DNA from: G963674685 sp963674685 | GTDB lineage: Bacteria > Lernaellota > Lernaellaia > JACKCT01 | DNA: 64,000 nucleotides | Direction: 5' to 3' | Assembly (NCBI GenBank): GCA_963674685.2 | Contig: CAXXWT010000002.1 | Location: 1-64,000, forward strand | Shown: piece by piece, positions 45,693 to 54,357 of the stretch | Layout: each line of letters begins with the position of its first letter | How positions within the stretch are numbered: the stretch's first letter is position 1 | Made by a program: the position numbers and the translations under genes | The notes under the pieces: model-generated | Seen by the model: only the letters and a program-made list of their open reading frames with translations | Database searches by the model: none | Told to the model about the DNA's origin: nothing

Positions 45693-47762
45693 CTAAAACA
45701 GAAGCGAAACCTGGGTTTTGAAGTTGCGTCCCGCTTCGTAGGGACCGGAACCGTGATATTTGTATTGCCGGTCGAAGGCGTTTTCGATGCCCGTGGTGAT
45801 CTGCAGCCAGTCCTCGATGGCGACGCCCAGCTTGAAGTGATAAACGGAAAACCCCTTCGTTCCGTTCGGGCCGATGCGTGAATCCGTCTTGTCGCCTTCG
45901 GAAAGACGATCCTGTTTGGCGGCGTGCTCCGAGGAAACCTCAAACCAGGCCGGTTCGACATTGAAGCGCGTCCAGGCCGCGCCGAACAGCGGCGGGATGC
46001 GGCGCATGGGCTCGTCGTCGGTTTCGTTATGACCGAAAGTGTAGGCGGCGGTTCCTCCCAGGAAGAAGAAATTTTTGACCGCTTCCAGTTTCGTCGCGAA
46101 TTCGTATCCGTAAACGACGGCCTCGCCGGCGTTCTCGTTGCGCATGACCACGTCCTCGCCGATTGTCTCCTGCCCGTTGTACGCGGCCGGCTTTCTGACG
46201 AGCAGATCGTCGATCTCGGAGTAGTAGCCGAAAAAGGACAGGAAGGCCCGGGGGGCGGTTACCCGATAACCGGCTTCGTACTGGATCATGGACTCGGGAT
46301 CGAGTTCGCTGTTGGGTACGTCGAAACGCCCGTCCTCGGCGCCCAGCTTGGCCAGATCGCTGACGTTCGGCGCCCTGAATCCGCGGGAAACGCCCATGAT
46401 AAGCCCCTGATTTTTTCCGAACGACAGGAGGGAATGCACGGCCCATGTCACGTCGTCGATGGGGTCGTCCACCGTGACCGCGCCGACCGCCGGATCATCC
46501 ATTTCGATATCCGGCGTGAAGCTGCTGAAACGCACGCCGGGAACCAGCTTCAACCAGGATGCGGGCGTGAATCGCGCTTCCAGATATCCGGCGGCGCTTG
46601 TGTAGGTCGAGCCGTCGGGCAATTGAGGATCGACATCGAGGCTCCAGTCGCTGTTGACGGCCTCGACGTCGCGCTTGGAACTGATTTCATCTTTGTAGAA
46701 CTCGCCGCCGTAGATGAAGCGAACCCACCGGCCAAGAGGCGACTCAAGTTGCAGGCCCACCCCGTATGTCTGCACGATATCCTCGTCCACGGTTTCGAAT
46801 GTGGGAGTGTCGGCGGCGATCCTTTCCCGGCCTTCGAGCTGCGTCTGCGCCGAACCGCTGAGGATGACCCGGTCCAGGTATTGGGAAAGATCCTCGAAAA
46901 TGAAACGCGTATAATACAAATCCCTTGTTTGCGGATTGTAATTGTTTTTCGGATTGTTCGGATCATAATTCGGAACGTCGTCCAGGTTCACGTGGTGCGC
47001 GGAAAGTTCCCAGGTCAACTTGTCGCTGACGTGAAAATCCAGGTTTCCGGCGTAATTCTGTTCCTTATAGCCGTAAGGCTCCTGCACGCCCGTGGAGCCG
47101 CCGGGATCGATGTCGCCGAATTGCCGGTAGTTAGCCGACGCCGCCGCGCCGACTCTTTTGCCCACGTTGAAATCCGTGTCGAAATGCGCGGTCTGTTCGC
47201 CTTCCGCCGTGGAGAATTGCCCCATGATCCGGCCGTTCGTGTCCGCGCCGTGATCGAAATTTTTCCGCCGTTTCGTGATGACGTTGATGGCGCCGCCCAA
47301 AGCGTCGGAGCCGTAAAGGACCGAACTGGGGCCCCGCACGACCTCGATCCGCTCGATAAAGTACGGATCGGAAGTGTTGAGATATTGATTCGGTCCGCCG
47401 CGATATACGGAATTGTTCAGCCGGATTCCATCCACCATGTAGAGCACCTGGTTGCCCATGAGGCCGCGGATGAAAGGAGCCCCGCCGCCCAGGTTGGTCC
47501 GCTGCACCATGACGCCTTCCTCATAACGCAGGGCCTCTGGAACCGTCCGGGACATGCGCTGGAGGATTTCGTCGCCCGTCACGATGGAAACCGCGCGGGC
47601 CGTTTTCGACAGATCCTCGGGGCTGCGCTCGGCGGATACGACGACTTCCTTAAGCTCGGATTTTTGCGGCTCGGCCGTATCCTCGTCATCCTGCGCCGAA
47701 GCCAAAATCGGCAGCAAAATCCAAAGGGAAACAAGAAGACAACAAAAGATATATTTTCGCAT
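45693..47762 (-). CDS. TonB-dependent outer-membrane receptor
   Basis: The 689-residue product has a signal peptide (LASAQ). A TonB-box-like segment LKEVVVSAER leads into a plug domain (SIVTGDEIL, GGGAPFIRGLMGNQVLYMVDG, VVRGPSSVLYGSDALGGAINVIT). A 22-strand barrel follows, ending in FKTQVSLLF. The plug signature is of the siderophore/heme-type receptors. GGAGG lies before the ATG. No exb/tonB or transporter genes adjoin, so the ligand (iron complex, heme, B12 or glycan) is undetermined. Confidence 0.93.
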   Translation of the reverse strand: MRKYIFCCLLVSLWILLPILASAQDDEDTAEPQKSELKEVVVSAERSPEDLSKTARAVSIVTGDEILQRMSRTVPEALRYEEGVMVQRTNLGGGAPFIRGLMGNQVLYMVDGIRLNNSVYRGGPNQYLNTSDPYFIERIEVVRGPSSVLYGSDALGGAINVITKRRKNFDHGADTNGRIMGQFSTAEGEQTAHFDTDFNVGKRVGAAASANYRQFGDIDPGGSTGVQEPYGYKEQNYAGNLDFHVSDKLTWELSAHHVNLDDVPNYDPNNPKNNYNPQTRDLYYTRFIFEDLSQYLDRVILSGSAQTQLEGRERIAADTPTFETVDEDIVQTYGVGLQLESPLGRWVRFIYGGEFYKDEISSKRDVEAVNSDWSLDVDPQLPDGSTYTSAAGYLEARFTPASWLKLVPGVRFSSFTPDIEMDDPAVGAVTVDDPIDDVTWAVHSLLSFGKNQGLIMGVSRGFRAPNVSDLAKLGAEDGRFDVPNSELDPESMIQYEAGYRVTAPRAFLSFFGYYSEIDDLLVRKPAAYNGQETIGEDVVMRNENAGEAVVYGYEFATKLEAVKNFFFLGGTAAYTFGHNETDDEPMRRIPPLFGAAWTRFNVEPAWFEVSSEHAAKQDRLSEGDKTDSRIGPNGTKGFSVYHFKLGVAIEDWLQITTGIENAFDRQYKYHGSGPYEAGRNFKTQVSLLF

Positions 47763-48016
47763 TGCCGGTCAACCTCCGTGCAGCGGGGTTTTAAAACGAT
47801 TGCCCGAAACTATAATGAAGTTGTTTCGCGCAAACAAGGGCGAAAAAGATCGACGGGCAAAACAAGTCGCCACCGCAAGGGTTTTCATGAATCGCATGGC
47901 TCTTTCTTGCGCCTTTGCGCCGCGTAGTATATGCAAATGCGGTTGCCTTTGTATTATGGCTTAGGCGCCAAACGGCCCCGGCGCCTCACGGATTATATTT
48001 TCCGCCAAAGGACTTC

Positions 48017-49312
48017 ATGGAAACGGAATCGAAAATATCGCCCGGAATCGTCGCCGACAAAGGCGAGGTCTGGAGGCGGCGGCCCGAGCTGGATTATCTG
48101 CGCGGTCTTTTCATGATTCTCATGGTGATCTATCACAATTTCCGGATCATCTGGTCGCCGGATGATTACCCGCAACTGATTTTTATCGGCGTCCTGGAGC
48201 TTGCCACGGGAATCTATCTGGCCGTCTCCGGCGCAAACGTGATCAACTTTATCGCCAAAGCCCGGACCGATCCGAATTTCGACGCCGGGCGCTTTTACGT
48301 CAAAGCCTCATTCTGGCTTTTCGTCATGGGCTATTCCTACAATATGATCGTCGGGACGTTCGCCGTGATGGATCTGATACAATGCGTGGCCCTGGGGACT
48401 TTCGTGAGTTTTCTGCTGGTGTACGGCGGTGTGAGAAACAGCCTCGTGGGCCTTGTCACGTTCGCCTTTTTCGCGGTGGGGGCCGTCGCGCACAGCTCCA
48501 CCGTCGAGCTTCACTCTAATATTCAAAGCGGCTTTATATATCTTCAACTGGCGGGCGACGGCGTCGTCAACGCGCAATGGATGAAAGAGCTGCGGCCGCT
48601 TCCCTACCTGTTCAATCATTACGGCCCGATCCCCTGGATCGGCTATTTCACGCTGGGCGTATTTCTGGACCGACTGCGCGGCCGGTGGATTTTTGCGGCT
48701 TTGGCGGGAGCTTTTCTCGTTGCGGCTCTGAGCGCATTTTTACCGTATCTGGAAGCCGAGGGAAACATCCCGCAGGCTTTTCGCGTGAATCCCCGATTTA
48801 TCCTCCAGTCGATTGCCTTTATTACCGCGCTTTTTTTGCTGACCAAGCTGTATTACCGGGACAAGGACACGTGCAACGAATGGATCGCCTTCTGGTCCCA
48901 CACTTCACTCATCGTTTTTGTGTTTCACTGGTTTTTCATCTTCGGAGCCCAGTTCGTGGTCAGAAGCATCGGCAGCTTGACGGATTTCCCCTTGTTTCAT
49001 GACTGGTTCCGTTATCCGAGGGCGCTGCTGGCCTTTACCGGCATGGCGCTGGCGTTAAGGCCCCTTGAAAATCTTCGCCGGCGCTGGTCGAAATCGCCCC
49101 GTTTCGAATCCCGCGGCCGCAAGATCATGATTGCGGGTTTTGTCATCCTGATACTTTCCGTCTGGGTGACATTTGCCGGCAGAGGGGCCGGGTGCGCAAA
49201 AGCCGTTATGGCGGGCGTCGGTTACGCCGGATGCATGATGGCGGCTTATTCATTCGCCTTCCTTTACGGGCACTTGCGCGCCAAGTGGCGGCGGGAGGCG
49301 ACGTCGTCATGA
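48017..49312 (+). CDS. DUF1624/HGSNAT-like membrane acyltransferase
   Basis: The ATG at 48017 follows AAAGGA, and upstream codons of the open frame are discarded. The 431-residue protein has a cytosolic N-terminus, RRRPELDYLRGLFMILMVIYHNF, with the R-x-x-x-D-x-x-RG and H motifs of the DUF1624/heparan-alpha-glucosaminide acetyltransferase fold, and about ten helices. FVFHWFFIFGAQ and FNHYGPIPW are further polar sites. The stop overlaps the GT-C start by 4 bases, so both act together, probably decorating a glycan at the membrane. Substrate unknown. Confidence 0.75.
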   Translation: METESKISPGIVADKGEVWRRRPELDYLRGLFMILMVIYHNFRIIWSPDDYPQLIFIGVLELATGIYLAVSGANVINFIAKARTDPNFDAGRFYVKASFWLFVMGYSYNMIVGTFAVMDLIQCVALGTFVSFLLVYGGVRNSLVGLVTFAFFAVGAVAHSSTVELHSNIQSGFIYLQLAGDGVVNAQWMKELRPLPYLFNHYGPIPWIGYFTLGVFLDRLRGRWIFAALAGAFLVAALSAFLPYLEAEGNIPQAFRVNPRFILQSIAFITALFLLTKLYYRDKDTCNEWIAFWSHTSLIVFVFHWFFIFGAQFVVRSIGSLTDFPLFHDWFRYPRALLAFTGMALALRPLENLRRRWSKSPRFESRGRKIMIAGFVILILSVWVTFAGRGAGCAKAVMAGVGYAGCMMAAYSFAFLYGHLRAKWRREATSS

Positions 49313-50946
49313 CACGCACGCGCAAATGGTTCGCTGCCGCTGTTGTCGCCGGATTGATATATTCGATCTTCCTTTGGGGCATGGGCAATTACGACGACGC
49401 TTTCATCACCTACCGCTACGCGCGCAACATGGCCGAAGGAAACGGGCCGATTTTCAATCCCGGCGAGCGCGTGGAGGGCTGCACGACCTTTTTGCAGATG
49501 ACGGCTCTGGCGCCGTTCATCCGCCTGGGCGCCGATCCGCGATACGTATCCATGGCGATCGCCGTTTTGGCGCTGGCGCTGATCGTCGCCATGGGCGTTT
49601 GGCTCATCGAGCGAATTTATTACGGCGGCGAAAAGACCGATCTGGCCGCGTGGGCATACGGTCTGTTCGTTCTCACGAGCCCCGGCATGATCCAGTGGAC
49701 CATCTCGGGCATGGAAACGATCTGGTACGGTGCGGCGGTCACGGCGGCGGCGCTGCTATTATGGCGCGATGTGGAAAAAGACAAGCCTCCCGTTTGGGCG
49801 GCTCTGGCGTGCGTGGTCGCGGCGCTGACAAGGCCCGACGGCGTGATGATCGCCGCGTTTTGCGGTCTGGCGATCTTGTGGAGCGGCAATCGGAAGAGGT
49901 GGAAAAACGCGATCGTCTTCGGCGCTGTTTTCTGGATTCTTTACGGCGCATACTTCGCGTGGCGTTTTCACTATTACGGCTGGCTTTATCCCAACACCTA
50001 TTACGCCAAGGTAGGCGGCGTCAAGCCGATCACGCTGATTCGCGGCGCAAAATATTGGATCAAATCCGTGGCCTTCGGCGCCATGCCCCTTATTCCCGTC
50101 GTGATGATTATCCGGCGCAAAAAACTCGGGCTGACGTTTAACAACCTGGAAAAAATTCTGGTCTCATTATTCGCCGCGCAGTCCCTGCAATCGATCATGG
50201 GCGGCGGGGATTTCATGCCCTATTATCGCTTCATGGTCCCGGCCTGGCCTGTGGCGGCGCTTTTGGCGCTGAGTCTGGCGAGAAAAATCAAATGGGATGA
50301 GATAAAAAATTTCATCGGCAAAATCGCCGCGGCGATGCACACCAGACGCAATGTGGTGATCGGCGTTTTGATTCTGAACGCCTCGACGATTCTGCTGGGT
50401 TTCAGCGGCATAAAGGCTTTCACCGGCGCGGTGGCCTGCCGGGCCTGGGAAAAGCAGGCGCTCATTTTAAAGGACATCATCCCGCCGGACAGCCTGACCG
50501 CGGCGACGGCCATCGGCGAATACGGCTGGTATATCGACGGGCCGATGATCGATTTATTGGGCCTGACCGACGAGACCATCGCGCACACGAAAATCCGCAC
50601 CAAGTTCAAATCCCCCCGCGGCCACGAAAAATACAATTCGAAATACGTCCTCAAACGCAAGCCGGATTTCATCTTCTTCTGCGTGCAGACCGCGAAAAAG
50701 CCGTTTGATGAATGCGGGGAACTGGGCAAGGTTCTGCCCCTGCCGGCATATCAGGACATGGTGAAAAACTCGCAGTTTTTGTCACAATACCGGTACGCCA
50801 ACCACGAATACAAAAAGGGCTACATCGCCACCTTTATTCGCCGCGACAAAATCGGCGCACCCGGTTTCGAAGGCTGGTTCGTCACCGCCGACGCCCCGCG
50901 GATTCCCACCGGCGGCAAGTGGTTGGATAAGACCAAAAAGAAGTAA
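49309..50946 (+). CDS. AftB/ZomB-like GT-C glycosyltransferase
   Basis: The 545-residue membrane protein starts at 49309 (ATGA overlap). The first extracytoplasmic loop has YDDAFITYRYARN with GNGPIFNPGERVEG, the Asp-Asp catalytic and substrate motif of the AftB/ZomB branch of GT-C. About ten helices follow and a C-terminal soluble domain of about 150 residues has IGEYGWYIDGPMIDLLGLTD. AftB members transfer arabinofuranose from decaprenyl-phospho-arabinose. The phosphoribosyltransferase-like gene 7 kb upstream fits that chemistry, but here this is inference. Confidence 0.8.
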   Translation: MTRTRKWFAAAVVAGLIYSIFLWGMGNYDDAFITYRYARNMAEGNGPIFNPGERVEGCTTFLQMTALAPFIRLGADPRYVSMAIAVLALALIVAMGVWLIERIYYGGEKTDLAAWAYGLFVLTSPGMIQWTISGMETIWYGAAVTAAALLLWRDVEKDKPPVWAALACVVAALTRPDGVMIAAFCGLAILWSGNRKRWKNAIVFGAVFWILYGAYFAWRFHYYGWLYPNTYYAKVGGVKPITLIRGAKYWIKSVAFGAMPLIPVVMIIRRKKLGLTFNNLEKILVSLFAAQSLQSIMGGGDFMPYYRFMVPAWPVAALLALSLARKIKWDEIKNFIGKIAAAMHTRRNVVIGVLILNASTILLGFSGIKAFTGAVACRAWEKQALILKDIIPPDSLTAATAIGEYGWYIDGPMIDLLGLTDETIAHTKIRTKFKSPRGHEKYNSKYVLKRKPDFIFFCVQTAKKPFDECGELGKVLPLPAYQDMVKNSQFLSQYRYANHEYKKGYIATFIRRDKIGAPGFEGWFVTADAPRIPTGGKWLDKTKKK

Positions 50947-51035
50947 TAAATTCCGGTAAACTATCAAGATGAACCTGCGAAGCAGGCGGCGGATTTATAG
51001 CCCATAGCGCGAGAAACTGTGGATAAAGTTGAGTT

Positions 51036-51158
51036 ATGCGAAAAAATGTCATTCCAACCGTAGCTTTAGCGAAAATGAAGATCGCGACGTTCTGGATTAT
51101 TCTGTGCCTGGTCCTGGCCTTGTGGGTGATCTTCGCCGCGTGGCTGCGCTGGATATAA
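51036..51158 (+). CDS. Putative single-helix microprotein
   Basis: A 40-codon frame encodes a hydrophobic helix: MKIATFWIILCLVLALWVI, then FAAWLRWI. ATG 51075 (27 residues) may be the true start, because the first 13 codons overlie a repeat relic. No good ribosome-binding site. Coding status unproven. Confidence 0.3.
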   Translation: MRKNVIPTVALAKMKIATFWIILCLVLALWVIFAAWLRWI

Positions 51159-51229
51159 AGAGTCTCTTTGATAGGTCCGGCCTCATCATAGCCGGTATTG
51201 ATATCGAGCACGGATTGCGGGTTCCAAGC

Positions 51230-51367
51230 ACACCCGCTCGCTTATCGCCTGACGGCGATTTTGTCGCTCGCGGCTCTGTGTGACGTTTGCTTTGGCGCGA
51301 TTGAAACAGAGCCGCGAATGTCCAGCTGTATCTTTGCGTTAGCGAAGATGCAGCAATGAGCGGGTGT
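51230..51367. repeat. Palindromic repeat element, copy 2
   Basis: ACACCCGCTC (51230) faces GAGCGGGTGT (51358-51367), a perfect terminal inverted repeat, and an inner GCGGCTCTGT pairs with ACAGAGCCGC near 51307. Together with the copy at 45437-45587 this defines a family of folded, probably mobile, non-coding units. Confidence 0.85.
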
Positions 51368-51375
51368 GATTCGCG

Positions 51376-51561
51376 TTATTCGCCGGGATTGCCGAACAGG
51401 CGCACCTTGACCGGCGTTTCCGGCGTGACGGCGTCAAGCTTCGGTGGATTTGCCGTGCGCGGCTTTTGTTTGTGTCGCCCCTGACGGGACCACAAGGAAA
51501 TTGACATTTGGTTGCGGCCGAATAGCCGCGATATGCCACACATGATGTGCCCGTGCTTCAC
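51376..51561 (-). CDS. Hypothetical small basic protein
   Basis: A GTG-initiated 61-codon leftward frame gives a basic, Pro-rich product, with KPRTANPPKLDAVTPETP then VKVRLFGNPGE at the end. It looks more protein-like than neighbouring shadows but has no visible Shine-Dalgarno and touches the palindromic element. Weak. Confidence 0.25.
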   Translation of the reverse strand: MKHGHIMCGISRLFGRNQMSISLWSRQGRHKQKPRTANPPKLDAVTPETPVKVRLFGNPGE

Positions 51562-51569
51562 GCATTCGC

Positions 51570-52403
51570 TTATCCAAAATAATTTACCGCCGAATCATAC
51601 GCCTTTTTGAGGTGCATCGCAAAACTCTTCTCGTCGAACTCCCGTCCCGAATCCGGCCCGTTGATTTCAACGGTAAGCAAGGGATCGCCGCACGCCTTGA
51701 TAGCCTTTGCCGCGTATTGCCAGTCGATGGTCCCCTGCCCGGGAATCAGATGCTCGTCGGTTGTTCCGTGATTGTCTTGCAGATGTGTGGCGGCAATAAG
51801 GCTTCCGAGATTATCGACGGCGTCTTTCACGTTTTCGTTGACGTTGGCGTGGCCCGTGTCCAGGCACGCTTTAAGATTCGGCGATTTGACTTTGTCGACC
51901 AAGGCGGCGATCTCCGCTGACTTTGAAAGATCCGACATGATGTTTTCGACAGCCAGCGTGACGCCGAGTTTTTCGGCCCTTTCTACGACTGGCTCCAAAT
52001 CCCGCGCATAAAGATCACGCAGATAATCTTCATCGCCGGGGGCATAACCCATGCCGTGCAATACGGCGACGGGTACGCCCAGATCCGGGCATTTATCAAG
52101 CACGCGCAAAATCAGATCGCTTGCCAGCTTCGCGAAATCTCTTTGCGGGTCGCCAAGGCCCAGAAATCTGAAATCCGGCGCGCCCCATCTTCGATAAAAA
52201 GGAAGATGCAAAGAAGGCGTTTTCAATCCCGCTTCGCGCGCCCATTTCACGGCCTCAGCCAGTTTGCCTTCTTCTTCAATTTCAACGTGCGGGGTCATGG
52301 CCCATATCTCGACGGCCTTGAATCCCGCTTCGCGGACCAGATGGAAAAAACGCGGCTTAAGCGGACGCGGAACGAAGACATGCATGCTCAAGGAAATCAT
52401 CAT
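51570..52403 (-). CDS. Sugar phosphate isomerase/epimerase-like TIM barrel
   Basis: The 277-residue cytosolic protein belongs to the AP-endonuclease-2/xylose-isomerase-like barrels. The metal-ligand motifs are PSLHLPF, LAVENI (Glu), ACLDTGHAN (Asp/His), HLQDNHGTTDEHLIPGQG and LTVEINGP (Glu). AGGA lies before ATG 52403; 52400 is also possible. Members isomerise sugars or inosose. No pathway genes adjoin, so the substrate is open. Confidence 0.88.
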   Translation of the reverse strand: MMISLSMHVFVPRPLKPRFFHLVREAGFKAVEIWAMTPHVEIEEEGKLAEAVKWAREAGLKTPSLHLPFYRRWGAPDFRFLGLGDPQRDFAKLASDLILRVLDKCPDLGVPVAVLHGMGYAPGDEDYLRDLYARDLEPVVERAEKLGVTLAVENIMSDLSKSAEIAALVDKVKSPNLKACLDTGHANVNENVKDAVDNLGSLIAATHLQDNHGTTDEHLIPGQGTIDWQYAAKAIKACGDPLLTVEINGPDSGREFDEKSFAMHLKKAYDSAVNYFG

Positions 52404-52547
52404 GCGCGTATCCTATTCATATGATAAATCATTTCAACACCTGCTGTTTTTACGCCAATCTTTTTTTCTTCGGATTTCTTACGAATTTACGCACCGATAC
52501 AGTAATATGTTGTACTTAGTCACGATCAATTCAAATGTCGATGATTT

Positions 52548-53813
52548 TTATCTTACGCAATTCCGTCCGTCATGCTTCGCGTTATACAAAGCTGCGTCAG
52601 CCTGCTGTATCAGTTTGTCGACAGAAAAGTCAGCACCCGCTTCGGACGCAACACCGATGCTGGCGGTAAATGAAAACTCCTCGCCTTTTTCAGTCTGAAC
52701 CTTTACTGCGGCAAGATCGCTTCGAACTCTTTCTGCAATGAATGTCGCGTCCGATCTATCGGTTTCCGGAAGGAGAATTGTAAACTCTTCACCTCCAAAT
52801 CTTCCGAGTGTATCGCCGGAACGCAGACACTTCATGCAAGTTCGAACAAGAATCCGTAAAACCTCATCTCCCGTCGGATGCCCTCGCGTGTCGTTGATCC
52901 GCTTGAAATAATCGACATCCAACATCAGCAAGGAGAGGGGATGATGATACCGAATTGCGCGGATGACTTCCTTCTCCCCCCTCTCAAGAAATGCGCGTCG
53001 ATTAACCGCACCGGTAAGAGGATCCGTCGTCGCGAGCCTCGTGAGCTCGTCCTGCATTTTTTTTCGCTCGGTAATATCACGGGAAATTCCGATATATCCC
53101 GTCTGGTCTCCTTCATCGTCATATAGCGCGCCGATCGTAACTTCCGTCCAGATCATTGAGCCATCTTTACGAGGATGTTTCAATTCGAAAATGCGACATG
53201 AATCGGCGCCCTGGCCGTCTGTCGATGCGGCTGAAAAGGCGCCGCGCAACTGCGAAAACGACAACCCGGGAAGGACGTCGTCCAATGGTTTATCCATTAA
53301 ATCGGCGGGAGTAAAGCCGGTTAATTGCGCTATGGAAGGACTCACAAAGGAATAGCGACCCTCCAGATTGATAGTCCAGATAACATCCTGCGCGTGTTCT
53401 GCCAGCAGGCGAAATTTTCTTTCGCTTTCCGCAAGATCAGAGCGTGCTTTTTCCAATCCCTTGATCATGGAATTAAAGGCATCGGAAAATTCTCCCATGA
53501 AATCCACGCGCTGGCTAAAGTCACCGGTCGCAACCATTTTGGCTTGCCATGTCAAATGTCTCAGATCCGCCTGGAGTGTTCTTAAAGCGCCGGCCATAAA
53601 TCCTTTGGTTTTAATTGGTTTGGCCAGGTCGCCCTTGGACAGGGCAAGTGCATCACGCAACAGTTCGGTCATTTTCTCCCGCAGAAATAAAAATTCCTCA
53701 TGTGACTCTAAATCATCAGGTATTTCCTTGCTTTTACCCGTATCGATTATCAGGTTCAGATTCGCAATCGCCCTGTCAAGCGCAGCCTTTTCCATTTTGT
53801 TGGATTTCATCAT
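52548..53813 (-). CDS. PAS-GGDEF diguanylate cyclase
   Basis: The start is placed at ATG 53813; a TTG at 53825 sits right after the V4R stop. About residues 1-125 form an alpha-helical, HAMP-like or coiled-coil region without transmembrane helices. A PAS domain (about 130-250) is followed by the GGDEF domain, whose active-site loop GGEEF is preceded by RSGDTLGRF, giving an intact inhibitory RxxD site. It should make cyclic di-GMP with product inhibition. Last gene of the HK-V4R-GGDEF operon. Confidence 0.93.
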   Translation of the reverse strand: MMKSNKMEKAALDRAIANLNLIIDTGKSKEIPDDLESHEEFLFLREKMTELLRDALALSKGDLAKPIKTKGFMAGALRTLQADLRHLTWQAKMVATGDFSQRVDFMGEFSDAFNSMIKGLEKARSDLAESERKFRLLAEHAQDVIWTINLEGRYSFVSPSIAQLTGFTPADLMDKPLDDVLPGLSFSQLRGAFSAASTDGQGADSCRIFELKHPRKDGSMIWTEVTIGALYDDEGDQTGYIGISRDITERKKMQDELTRLATTDPLTGAVNRRAFLERGEKEVIRAIRYHHPLSLLMLDVDYFKRINDTRGHPTGDEVLRILVRTCMKCLRSGDTLGRFGGEEFTILLPETDRSDATFIAERVRSDLAAVKVQTEKGEEFSFTASIGVASEAGADFSVDKLIQQADAALYNAKHDGRNCVR

Positions 53814-53825
53814 CGCGGAAATCAA

Positions 53826-54344
53826 TCACTCGATCACATCGGCTGTGAAGCGGCAGGTGCGGTCGCCGGTGCACCAACAATCCACTTCAACAACTCGAAA
53901 TTGTTTTTCTGTAAATGATTCGAGGAGCGCTGCAATAAATCCTTCATCATATTTGCAGATTTGATAATTCAGTTCGGGCAAACCCGAGCAATCCAAGTCC
54001 TCCGATACGGTGATGACAAAGGATCCTTTTTCAATATCGGACTCTTCCACACGTAAGATCCCGACTTTCATTTCCTTCAGCGAGGATTGTAAGTTCCCGA
54101 TGAATTGATGGAAGTCTCCGGTCTTTTCCAGAACATTATTGTAAAACTGAATGCCGGCCAATTTGCCCGCTTCATAAAACATCTCGTCGGTCTTCTCAGC
54201 ACCTAAGCGTTCCTCCATAACATCCCGAAAGGTGAATTGCATCAGCCGATAGAGCTCAAGCCGAGTCCAGGGCCCCAAATTCGGTCTTCCCTCAGCGATG
54301 TCGCCGAGAAGATCCCAGGTAAACTCATATTTGCGATTTTCCAT
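53826..54344 (-). CDS. V4R-domain sensory protein
   Basis: The 172-residue protein has an N-terminal helical region and a C-terminal V4R domain ending in EVDCWCTGDRTCRFTADVIE, with Cys-Trp-Cys-x5-Cys ligands like those binding a metal or small molecule in this family. V4R domains often act as hydrocarbon or redox sensors. It sits between the hybrid kinase (13-base gap) and the diguanylate cyclase, so it probably supplies an input or relay. No DNA-binding part. Confidence 0.85.
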   Translation of the reverse strand: MENRKYEFTWDLLGDIAEGRPNLGPWTRLELYRLMQFTFRDVMEERLGAEKTDEMFYEAGKLAGIQFYNNVLEKTGDFHQFIGNLQSSLKEMKVGILRVEESDIEKGSFVITVSEDLDCSGLPELNYQICKYDEGFIAALLESFTEKQFRVVEVDCWCTGDRTCRFTADVIE

Positions 54345-54357
54345 GTTATCCCTTCCT

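Larger units (their letters stand above)
50947..51569. other. Repeat-bearing region between 50946 and 51570
   Basis: The stretch contains a 40-codon frame (51036), a relic of the 14.9-kb repeat arm (51048-51071), the second palindromic element (51230-51367) and a weak leftward frame (51376-51561). Confidence 0.55.

Noticed and set aside
45924..47927. 667-codon rightward frame opposite the TonB receptor
   Set aside because: Antisense shadow of the receptor; no motif in this frame.
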